Shown here piece by piece: positions 37,330-44,286 of a stretch of DNA of 64,000 nt. The notes beneath the pieces are model-generated. The model had not been told where the DNA came from. It searched no databases and was given only the letters and a program-made list of their open reading frames with translations. This stretch comes from Paenibacillus sp. 37. GTDB lineage: Bacteria; Bacillota; Bacilli; Paenibacillales; Paenibacillaceae. Position numbers and translations under genes: made by a program. The stretch lies in NCBI RefSeq assembly GCF_008386395.1, contig NZ_CP043761.1:5766001-5830000 (forward strand). Reading direction: 5' to 3'. Position 1 is the stretch's first letter. The number at the start of each line of letters is the position of its first letter.

Positions 37330-38904
37330 TTACACCCCGTTGGATAACATTGAGGATAGATACTTCCGCAACTGCTTTTTGTCTATTTTATCCACAGCTG
37401 TTCTGGGCAAAGTATCCAAAATGAACAGTTGAGTCGGCCATTTGTACGGAGCAAGGTGTAGCTCACAAAACGCCCGCACCCGCGTCAGATCCAAACTGTC
37501 ACCTTCCCGTAATACTATGAAAGCAACGAGTTCCTCGCCTTCGTCAGGAAGAGGAAGTCCGATTACGGCCGCCTCGCTTACCGCCTCATGGCTCACAATA
37601 ACATGCTCAACTTCGGCACAAAACACATTGGAACCGCCCACAATAACCATATCCTTCAAGCGATCAAACACATAAAGATAACCTTCGACATCCAGACAAC
37701 CGACATCCCCAGTTCGAATCCAGCCATCGGACATGGTCTCGGCAGTAACCTCCAACTGGCGCCAATACCCCTGCATGGTCTGTGCACCTCGAACAACGAT
37801 TTCTCCAGCCTCGCCCGTAACTGTCTCACTTCCGTCCGTATCTAATATCCGAACTTCGAAGGCCTGCTCACCTTGGGCAGCCAAGTCAGCAGGACGACCT
37901 ACGGATCGAAGGCGATGAGGATCGCCTATATGCTGAGCAGGAAAAAGGCGGCTTATAGACATTCCACATTCCGCTTGTGAGTAGTTGTTCACAATGATAA
38001 CTTCAGGAAATTGCGATACGACTTCCTGTAGTGTATCCGGGGAAATAATGGACCCTCCGCAGCCAATAAGCGATAGACTCTTCAAGTTTCTACCTCCTAC
38101 GGATGCCTCGCGGGTAAAATCACGAAGCAGTTGGCCTACTGTGCTGAGTTGTGTAATCTGATCACGTTCAACAGCTTCCATTATGCGGTGTACATTCGCC
38201 GGATATTTATCCAGAAATACAAGACAGCCTCCGGCAGCCATAGTCGCCCACAATTGGAACTGACCCACCAGATGGGATAGGTTGAGCACTAACACACGAC
38301 GACTGAGATCATGTCCGAAGCCTGCAGAAGGCGTAAGTTGATTCCAAGCAGCCATTCCGCGATGCGAATGCATGACCCCTTTTGGCCGACCAGTTGTCCC
38401 GCCCGTATAAATCAGGACTGCCGTATCGTCCACACTTCGTTTGACATGGTCTTTTGGAGAGAAAGCGGGTTCCTGCTGTAAAAGAGCAGCGAGCGAACTG
38501 CTATTCGTCCCTTCTTCTTCAGTCGTGAACAGTTTTGGACAATAACCAAGAAGCTTTACTGTGGCGATAGCGGCTTCAGCATATTGGTCATCATGAATAA
38601 CCATATGTGGTTCTGCGTCCTGAAATATGGCAGCGAGTTCAGGTACTGTTAGCAAAGGAGACGGCACGAGTGGTATAGCACCGATCCCAACTGCTGCATA
38701 AAACGCAACAACGAGCTGGGGATCTGGATCACCTAAAAGGGCAAAGCGATCACCGGCCCGGAGTCCTTTAACATACAGAGCATGACTCAGTCTTTCAACT
38801 AGACCGTTAAGCTCCCCATAACTCATCGTTTGCCCATATCGCATTAACGCAGGTTCCTCAGGGTACAGACTTGCTGCAATTAGCAATCGTTCGGATAGAA
38901 GCAA
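37330..38904 (-). CDS. Stand-alone acyl-AMP ligase / acyl-CoA synthetase (ANL superfamily)
   Basis: A 524-aa adenylate-forming enzyme that activates a carboxylic acid with ATP. Core motifs are the P-loop YTGGTTGRPKGVMHSHRG (about 171), NNYSQAECGMS (about 310), GWIRTGDVG (about 395) and the C-terminal catalytic Lys in PRTAVDKIDKKQLRKY (about 505). No carrier-protein domain, condensation domain or partner gene is nearby, so the acid and acceptor are unknown. The start is a TTG at 38902-38904 with GGGGG seven bases ahead. The gene sits alone between the glycan locus and the sigma-factor gene and converges on GH85. Confidence 0.88.
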   Translation of the reverse strand: MLLSERLLIAASLYPEEPALMRYGQTMSYGELNGLVERLSHALYVKGLRAGDRFALLGDPDPQLVVAFYAAVGIGAIPLVPSPLLTVPELAAIFQDAEPHMVIHDDQYAEAAIATVKLLGYCPKLFTTEEEGTNSSSLAALLQQEPAFSPKDHVKRSVDDTAVLIYTGGTTGRPKGVMHSHRGMAAWNQLTPSAGFGHDLSRRVLVLNLSHLVGQFQLWATMAAGGCLVFLDKYPANVHRIMEAVERDQITQLSTVGQLLRDFTREASVGGRNLKSLSLIGCGGSIISPDTLQEVVSQFPEVIIVNNYSQAECGMSISRLFPAQHIGDPHRLRSVGRPADLAAQGEQAFEVRILDTDGSETVTGEAGEIVVRGAQTMQGYWRQLEVTAETMSDGWIRTGDVGCLDVEGYLYVFDRLKDMVIVGGSNVFCAEVEHVIVSHEAVSEAAVIGLPLPDEGEELVAFIVLREGDSLDLTRVRAFCELHLAPYKWPTQLFILDTLPRTAVDKIDKKQLRKYLSSMLSNGV

Positions 38905-39453
38905 GCAATTACCCCCAATATTTAAATTTCCATTTTTCCGTTAAGAAAACTATGGAATAAAAAGAGAGTAGCATATATCTGGAATAATAAGTAATCATTA
39001 TCCCCTATTAAAATCATAAATTCTTCTGATATTACAGTTCTGCCAACAGACGATTCTTGCCATTTACCTAATTGCTAACTTATTTAGGCAGGTCAAATTG
39101 GGCTGCTTTTTAAACTGAAATCCAACATTTCTTTTATCATTACGTTTATTTAGGTAACGAGTACCGGTGTATCCTCCCATAGTTGAACGGAAAAAAGTAT
39201 CTTTATATACTAAAAGTGAGAACTTTATATCTAAAGTAATCTTCAACTTGTTTAACTCTTTTCCAATATACTTAACAAAAAGTTCATAACGTCTCTTTAA
39301 CCATTTAAATGGCCTAATCCTGATGTTTGTAATTTTACGTGTATGAGTGATCCGGTAGGACGTCCAAATTTTTTAAAAATAATCCCAACCTTTATTTCGC
39401 CTGACACACTATATAATTGTCAGGAATTACAGATGCAACTATGGAGGCGTAAA
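38905..39453. other. Intergenic region upstream of the sigma-factor gene
   Basis: This 549-bp, very AT-rich stretch lies between the divergent acyl ligase and ECF sigma genes. It holds the sigma-gene promoter and palindrome at 39400-39424. A 60-codon frame at 39064-39246 (minus) has no convincing ribosome site and is not called. Confidence 0.6.
39400..39424 (+). promoter_or_regulatory. Perfect inverted repeat around a TATAAT box
   Basis: CCTGACA (39400-39406) and TGTCAGG (39418-39424) flank ACACTATATAAT-type spacer sequence in which TATAAT occupies 39412-39417. The box is 36 bp before the start codon, so a protein bound to the dyad would cover the promoter. No good -35 hexamer is seen at 17 bases, which would suit an activated or alternative-sigma promoter. 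Confidence 0.55.
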
Positions 39454-41100
39454 ATGGATTCAAATAGAAATAACGGAAAAGAAGCGGCGGAAGCGATTCG
39501 GAGCTATGTCAAACCGATTTTCGGTTTTGCCTTAAACCGGGTCAAGCAGCGGGCCGAGGCGGAGGATCTGGCTCAGGAGATTATGCTGCAGTTGTTGAAA
39601 TCCTTCTCCGGGGTGCGGGACATTAGAAGCCTTGACGCTTACGTCTGGACGGTTGCCCGATACACTTGGGTGAATTGGTTGAAAAAGCGTGCGCACGCTC
39701 CCCAAGCGTTCGAAATCAACGGCATGTCCGAACTGTCGGCCGCCCCTTCCCGGGAGCCGCTTGACCGGTTGCTGGTAACCGAAGCTTACCGCGAGCTGCG
39801 CCGAGAAGTCGCGTTTCTGTCCGACATCCATCGCCGGATCGTGGTCATGCATTACTACGACGAGCTGAAAATAAGCGATATCGCGATTGCTCTGAACATT
39901 CCTGTCAACACGGTGAAATGGCATTTGAGCGAGGCCAAAAAGAAGTTACGGAAAGGGATGAAACGTATGCGTGCAACAGGAACTTTAAGTGTCAATCCGG
40001 TCAGCATGGGGGAAATGGGCCATTCCGGTTCGGCCGGCAGCCTGGGCGAAACCAACGATTTTCTTGGACGCGCCTTGGCGCAAAATATCGTTTACGCGGC
40101 TTATCATAAGGCGCGTACCGTACATCAAATCGCGGAGGAGCTTGGAATGCCGCCATCTTTGCTGGAAGGCGAAGTCCGGCACCTGGCCGATTACAATTTT
40201 CTCATCCAAACCTCTGCCGGCAAATATCAAAGCAATACCATCGTCTGGGACCTCTTCGACTTAGCCGTAGCTGGTCATCAACTCTGGCAAGATTGTGCCG
40301 CCGAAGTGGCCGATGTTCATTTCGACGCGTTAATGGAAGTTCGCCGGCAAGTAGAGGACAGCGGAGTGTACATTCCAGACGGTGACTATAACTTCCTGCT
40401 CTGGACCTTGCTGCCCAAGAACATCGAGGAGCAATCTTGGCGGAGCATGCCGGCGGGCGACAACTTCGATGCGGTCGCACCAATGCGAAAGGACGGAGGT
40501 CAATATATTGCCTATGCGGCGTTAAATCGGAGCCACTATGCCGATCCGGGTTTTGATATGAGTAGTTACGTCACCTTCGGTCCGTCGCTCCGCTACGTCG
40601 AAGACACTCCCTTATACTTGTGGCAATTCAATACGCACTGGAGCGACCGCCAGGTGGATTGGCGTTTCCTGGAATACCGGAATGTCGAGATTTGTCATGC
40701 TTTCCAACAAGGAGAACTGCCCGACAACGAAGAGAACGCTGAGCAATATTCGTTCCTGCTGGAGAAAGGATACATCCGCAAGACGGAGGAGGGGTACAAG
40801 TTCAATGCGGTCTGGATGGACTCTCCGCAAACGTTGGAACGGTTGAACAAGGCAATGCCGGATTTGTCCGCTCTTTATGCGCCTGCTGTCGGCAAGCTCT
40901 ACGACAAAATGCTCAACCTGTTCCTGCAAAATCAGCCGAAGCATTTGGAGCCGCAGCTTGCTTACATGGTGAGAGGCAACACCGGAGGAGGTCGGCTGGT
41001 CGCTTATATTTTGAAACATTTGATCGATAACGGGAAGTTGAAACCGCCGTTGCCGCACCAGCAGAAGACGATTTCGACCTGGATGGGGCCGGTCAAGTAA
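39454..41100 (+). CDS. ECF-type sigma factor with a large C-terminal extension
   Basis: A 548-aa protein. Residues 1-175 are a complete ECF sigma factor. Region 2 contains AEAEDLAQEIMLQLLKSF and ARYTWVNWLKKR, and region 4 contains HRRIVVMHYYDELKISDIAIALNIPVNTVKWHLSEAKKKLRKG. It continues with about 370 residues absent from ordinary ECF factors. These begin with a winged-helix-like part (HQIAEELGMPPSLLEGEVRHLADYNFL) and then a Trp/Tyr-rich region I cannot place. The ATG giving MDSNRNNGKEA follows GGAGG by six bases; the longer open frame is unlikely. No anti-sigma gene is adjacent, so the extension may be the sensor. By eye the gene is richer in G+C at third codon positions than its neighbours, hinting at transfer. 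Confidence 0.87.
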   Translation: MDSNRNNGKEAAEAIRSYVKPIFGFALNRVKQRAEAEDLAQEIMLQLLKSFSGVRDIRSLDAYVWTVARYTWVNWLKKRAHAPQAFEINGMSELSAAPSREPLDRLLVTEAYRELRREVAFLSDIHRRIVVMHYYDELKISDIAIALNIPVNTVKWHLSEAKKKLRKGMKRMRATGTLSVNPVSMGEMGHSGSAGSLGETNDFLGRALAQNIVYAAYHKARTVHQIAEELGMPPSLLEGEVRHLADYNFLIQTSAGKYQSNTIVWDLFDLAVAGHQLWQDCAAEVADVHFDALMEVRRQVEDSGVYIPDGDYNFLLWTLLPKNIEEQSWRSMPAGDNFDAVAPMRKDGGQYIAYAALNRSHYADPGFDMSSYVTFGPSLRYVEDTPLYLWQFNTHWSDRQVDWRFLEYRNVEICHAFQQGELPDNEENAEQYSFLLEKGYIRKTEEGYKFNAVWMDSPQTLERLNKAMPDLSALYAPAVGKLYDKMLNLFLQNQPKHLEPQLAYMVRGNTGGGRLVAYILKHLIDNGKLKPPLPHQQKTISTWMGPVK

Positions 41101-41231
41101 GGCGGTTCGGAAATGAATACGAAGAATAGTCGTTCCCGGGCGGTGGCCATTTTTACACAAAACTCTGTCTGTCCAACGAAGTGATTAGGACATCGCTATT
41201 TCACAAGACCCCCTCCTGAACGTATGGAAAT

Positions 41232-41279
41232 GATTAAAAACTACCCATGACGCATGTGCGTCATGGGTAGTTTTTAATC
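41232..41279. terminator. Bidirectional terminator with perfect 23-bp arms
   Basis: GATTAAAAACTACCCATGAC continued by GCA pairs perfectly with the complementary arm at 41257-41279 across a two-base centre. A and T tracts at the two ends allow termination in both directions. It separates the convergent sigma-factor and HTH genes. Confidence 0.9.
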
Positions 41280-41319
41280 GCAATCGTATAACGTTTCCCG
41301 TTAGCTTAATGCTCAAACT

Positions 41320-41823
41320 TTATGGTTCTGTATTTTCAGTACCTTCAGAAAAAAGAAAAGTTACCTCTAAATCATTATCCCCTCTAATTTCATCTATAGT
41401 TTTTGAAATCATATGGGAGTACCTCTGATATAACCAGTCTGTGGCAAACTGATCTTGACCTGAAATAATGAGAGTGTTGTCAATTTGAATTGCTGTAGTA
41501 CCTGTAAACCACCTATCAAAGCTTGGCTGAGAGATTTGGTCTTTTATTTTTTCTAGAACTGATTTCCAAATGTCATTCTTGTTATTAAGTATATTCGTTT
41601 TACTTATATGAGCATCATTCTCTTCTAGGAAATAATCGACTGTATTATTAAATATCTTAGCTAATCGAACTAATATATCAATATCAGGTAAACATGCACC
41701 TCTCTCCCACTTTGAAACAGCCTGATGACTAACTTTTAAAACTTCACCAAGTTGTGTTTGCGTCATGGATAAATCTTTACGGTTTCTTGCTATGATCTCC
41801 CCGACCCGCTTAATATTTATCAT
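41320..41823 (-). CDS. XRE-type HTH protein fused to a DnaA domain-I-like module
   Basis: A 167-aa protein. Residues 6-63 form an XRE/Cro helix-turn-helix (MTQTQLGEVLKVSHQAVSKW) of the Gram-positive SinR/Xre type. Residues 85-158 closely resemble the N-terminal domain I of DnaA. The shared pattern is an initial Trp, SQPSFDRWFTGT, a D.FATDWLYQRYSHMI stretch and a TI.EI.G segment, the same order as in B. subtilis DnaA (SKPSFETWM, EFARDWLESRYLHLI). DnaA domain I mediates self-association and binding of DnaD and SirA, so the module may let this protein touch replication initiation, or it may be only a dimerisation part. The GGAGGTG site six bases before the ATG is strong. It is monocistronic. Confidence 0.87.
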   Translation of the reverse strand: MINIKRVGEIIARNRKDLSMTQTQLGEVLKVSHQAVSKWERGACLPDIDILVRLAKIFNNTVDYFLEENDAHISKTNILNNKNDIWKSVLEKIKDQISQPSFDRWFTGTTAIQIDNTLIISGQDQFATDWLYQRYSHMISKTIDEIRGDNDLEVTFLFSEGTENTEP

Positions 41824-41920
41824 TGTTTCACCTCCTAAAATGAATAGTAATTCAGGAACTTATTTATGTATATCAAATTGTGGTTGAAAAACACTCTTCA
41901 AATTGCAACTCATAGTTTCA

Positions 41921-41953
41921 TTAAACTAACCTGCCCGTTAGCTTAATGAGGAG
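41921..41953. repeat. Inverted repeat upstream of the HTH gene
   Basis: TCATTAAACTAAC and GTTAGCTTAATGA pair with one G-T mismatch around CTGCCC. The half CCCGTTAGCTTAATG recurs as a direct repeat at about 41298, so the two copies flank the HTH-DnaA_N gene. They may be remnants of a mobile element. Confidence 0.5.
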
Positions 41954-42005
41954 CTCATCATCCAAATATAATTTTCGTGTTCTCTACTTTCTGTAAAGGT
42001 ATACC

Positions 42006-42037
42006 AAAAAGGATCGTTAGCATTTTTGCAACGATCC
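42006..42037 (-). terminator. Intrinsic terminator, minus strand
   Basis: On the minus strand GGATCGTT pairs with AACGATCC around GCAAAAATGCT and is followed by TTTTTGG. It is about 200 bp beyond the peptidase E stop and probably ends that transcript. Confidence 0.6.
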
Positions 42038-42236
42038 CTATTGTCAGTCCGTTAGTTGAAATAAGCAACTAATCACTTCGCTACCCTGCCGACTATAAGT
42101 CCTAGGGATATTAAGATTACATCTGTTTACAAACGCATTCTAATCATAGAAAGGAGACCTGAGATGATTTGCCTGTTAGCCTAGATTTTATACATCAAAA
42201 GGAATCACTTATGTAACTCACAGCCACTCACCCTAA

Positions 42237-42902
42237 TTAGAGTGTCTCAACCAACTTCTGAATCTTTGAGTGGGAAATTAAATATACAGGTCCCGTTGTT
42301 TCTATTTTGCCGTTCTTTACACGTATAGCGCTCTCCTGTTCTGCCGCATAAACATCAATCTCTTCAGACAAGGGGAACAGGTAGCCTTGAACAAACGTGG
42401 CGTAGTCGCGTTGAGAATGAGATTCGTAGGCAAAATGATCAAAGCCAATACCATCATAAATAGTACTTGTTTCAACTTCATCCGTCTTATTCAAGCTTAA
42501 CCATTTTGCAGCCATGTTTAAGGCACCGGCGCTGGCACCCATGATAACGGCATTACTATTCTTAATAACATCTGATAATTCATATTCCGCCAAAAATTCG
42601 TTCTGCAGAACAGGATATCCACCGCATAAAAAAATGACAGAAGCGTTCTGAATGGATCGCTGGGCATCTTCCTTCTGCATGCGGTAATCAATGAAATGAT
42701 ACTCATCAAAAATAATATTAGCCTGATTCAACCAGGTCCATTCAGTAATATCATCCATGTTAATTGGCTCATCATTATAACCAGCCGGATCAGCACTAAT
42801 CATGACAAGTGATTTTCTATCTTGTATATCCTCCTGCAAACAATGGACCAGCTTCTCTGGGAAAAAATGATTAAACCAACTGAAATAGTAGTGAGTACTC
42901 AA
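42237..42902 (-). CDS. Peptidase E-like serine hydrolase (family S51)
   Basis: A 221-aa cytoplasmic enzyme of the class I glutamine-amidotransferase-like fold. The nucleophile elbow AVIMGASAGALNMAAKW (Ser near residue 125) is the GxSAG motif of peptidase E and cyanophycinase-type S51 enzymes. The upstream loop ASVIFLCGGYPVLQNEF is also typical. Family members cleave Asp-X dipeptides, but close Bacillus-type homologues are uncharacterised. The start is a TTG at 42900-42902 with GGAGGT eight bases before it. It stands alone in accessory DNA between two low-density stretches. Confidence 0.83.
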   Translation of the reverse strand: MSTHYYFSWFNHFFPEKLVHCLQEDIQDRKSLVMISADPAGYNDEPINMDDITEWTWLNQANIIFDEYHFIDYRMQKEDAQRSIQNASVIFLCGGYPVLQNEFLAEYELSDVIKNSNAVIMGASAGALNMAAKWLSLNKTDEVETSTIYDGIGFDHFAYESHSQRDYATFVQGYLFPLSEEIDVYAAEQESAIRVKNGKIETTGPVYLISHSKIQKLVETL

Positions 42903-43028
42903 ACTTAATTACCTCCATATGTATTATTTACATTCATCCATAGGAATCATAGACAACCTCTTTTTACATGCATTATACAAAATAATCCAATTTATTGATA
43001 GTACATGTACCATAACTATAACCACGTT

Positions 43029-43055
43029 AAAAAAAGCCCGGTCCTTCCCCCGGGC
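43029..43055 (-). terminator. Intrinsic terminator behind the gene remnant
   Basis: On the minus strand GCCCGG pairs with CCGGGC around an eight-base loop and is followed by TTTTTT. It lies 25 bp after the stop of the remnant at 43080-43269, so a complete gene once ended here. Confidence 0.75.
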
Positions 43056-43079
43056 AACAAACACTTTTGTATGGGTTAC

Positions 43080-43269
43080 TTACTTATAAATTCTACCATC
43101 TTCTGATGCAATTCCTTCTCGGAACATTTTTAAGAATACTCTCCTCATAGGTACCCATGAACCAATTTGGAGCATCTGCTTCACCGACCGCTTGGTGAAA
43201 CGATGGCATATCAGGATATACTTCAATCGTTACTTTTCGCGATGGATGATAATTCTCTATGATTTGATA
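43080..43269 (-). pseudogene. Frameshifted 3' remnant of a metallopeptidase-like gene
   Basis: Reading the minus strand gives about 50 codons of protein-like sequence, including RKVTIEVYPDMPSFHQAVG and APNWFMGTYEESILKNVP. A shift to another frame then gives EKELHQKMVEFISK and a stop. No start codon or 5' part remains, since a stop precedes the segment. The pattern of an F.QA.G...APNWF.G segment resembles the region before the HExxH helix of peptidase-MA-like proteins, and the HExxH part itself is missing. The family call is tentative. An intact terminator remains downstream. Confidence 0.5.
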
Positions 43270-43363
43270 TCTTTACAAATGAATAATGATACGCAAAGAT
43301 TGGAGTAGTTCTGGAGGGAATCACTTCATGTAACCGACTTCTCAAAATGAAGGAGAGATACTA

Positions 43364-44182
43364 ATGAAATACACCAATGTTTTATTATCAAGCGTAATTG
43401 TCTTAGGAAGCATGGGTACGTTATCATCTGCATCGGCTTCGTTTCATACTTCTGATAAAATAGCACACGTTGCTGCTAAATCAACTTCTGTGAACGCTTC
43501 GACATACCAGAGTATATCTAAGTTTGAAAAAACAATAAGCTCAAACAAAATTGTCTGGAGAGGTGACAACATCACGATAACCGCGAACACCTTAAAGCTA
43601 GATGCTGCTGCCGATTTTGAACAAAACATAATTGACACCATTGTAGTTACTCATGGTAAAGAAAAGCACACCCTACAAACGGGAGATTTTGAAGTTAAAT
43701 TATTGGATATCACTAGTGTTGCTCAATCTCCATCAAATGAATGGATTGCTATCCAAGTAGAAAAAAGTGCTGGCAGCAACCTCATTCTCATGAACCTTAA
43801 AACAGGAAAGTACACGATTATAAACGAACGTCTTGAAAAAGCAGGTAAACAAAATGTAGAAACCATTTCATCATATAATTGGTCACCAAAAGAAGACATC
43901 ATTGCATTTTCTTATGGAAATACGGAGAAAAGCACGTTAGCAATATACGAAACTAAGAAAGACAGTGTTGTTTATCTCCCTCGGGCAACCAACTATATCA
44001 GCACAGGTCTAATATTATGGCATAAGAACGGAAAAAGTATTGATTATATTAGTGAGTATCCTTCAGATCAATGGATTCTTTTCAGATACGATACAGGAAG
44101 CAAAAAAGTTAAGCCTGTAAAAAAAATCACAAAAAAAGAATTTCAGCAGTGGTTTAAATTAGATAAATATCCTGCAAAATAA
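43364..44182 (+). CDS. Secreted protein with TolB-like beta-propeller repeats
   Basis: A 272-aa protein with a signal peptide (residues 1-26, ending SSASA) and no lipobox or anchor, so it should be exported. Two propeller-like blades are recognisable by their SP..EWIAIQVEK...LILMNLKTGKYTII and SPKEDIIAFSYGNTEKSTLAIYETKK patterns, typical of the WD40-like TolB family. A Lys-rich tail follows. The function is unknown; it could bind a ligand or another exported protein. AAGGAGAG lies seven bases before the ATG. The gene converges on dnaB across a shared terminator. Confidence 0.72.
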   Translation: MKYTNVLLSSVIVLGSMGTLSSASASFHTSDKIAHVAAKSTSVNASTYQSISKFEKTISSNKIVWRGDNITITANTLKLDAAADFEQNIIDTIVVTHGKEKHTLQTGDFEVKLLDITSVAQSPSNEWIAIQVEKSAGSNLILMNLKTGKYTIINERLEKAGKQNVETISSYNWSPKEDIIAFSYGNTEKSTLAIYETKKDSVVYLPRATNYISTGLILWHKNGKSIDYISEYPSDQWILFRYDTGSKKVKPVKKITKKEFQQWFKLDKYPAK

Positions 44183-44235
44183 TAAAAAAAAAGATTGGAC
44201 GGAAAATACGTTTTTCTTCAGTTCAACTTATATAG

Positions 44236-44270
44236 AAAAAAGGCGAGTCTCCATTAAGGACTCGTCTTTT
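44236..44270. terminator. Bidirectional terminator between the secreted protein gene and dnaB
   Basis: AAAAAAGGCGAGTC pairs with GACTCGTCTTTT around TCCATTAAG. It ends dnaB transcripts 17 bp after the dnaB stop, which means dnaB is not cotranscribed with any following gene. Confidence 0.85.
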
Positions 44271-44286
44271 GGCTTTATTAAAATAT

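Larger units (their letters stand above)
41824..42236. other. Gap between peptidase E and HTH genes without a gene
   Basis: The 413-bp region holds the HTH-gene leader, the inverted repeat at 41921-41953 and a terminator-like hairpin at 42006-42037. No coding frame with a start signal was found. Confidence 0.6.
42903..43363. other. Gap containing a gene remnant
   Basis: This 461-bp stretch holds the frameshifted fragment at 43080-43269, its minus-strand terminator at 43029-43055 and the leader of the secreted protein gene at 43364. Confidence 0.6.

Noticed and set aside
37386..37396. TTATCCACA DnaA box within the acyl ligase gene
   Set aside because: It is a single isolated box within coding sequence, without the clustering seen upstream of sda.
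39064..39246. 60-codon open frame on the minus strand upstream of the sigma gene
   Set aside because: It lies in very AT-rich DNA, has no Shine-Dalgarno motif and no protein-like pattern. I treat it as chance.
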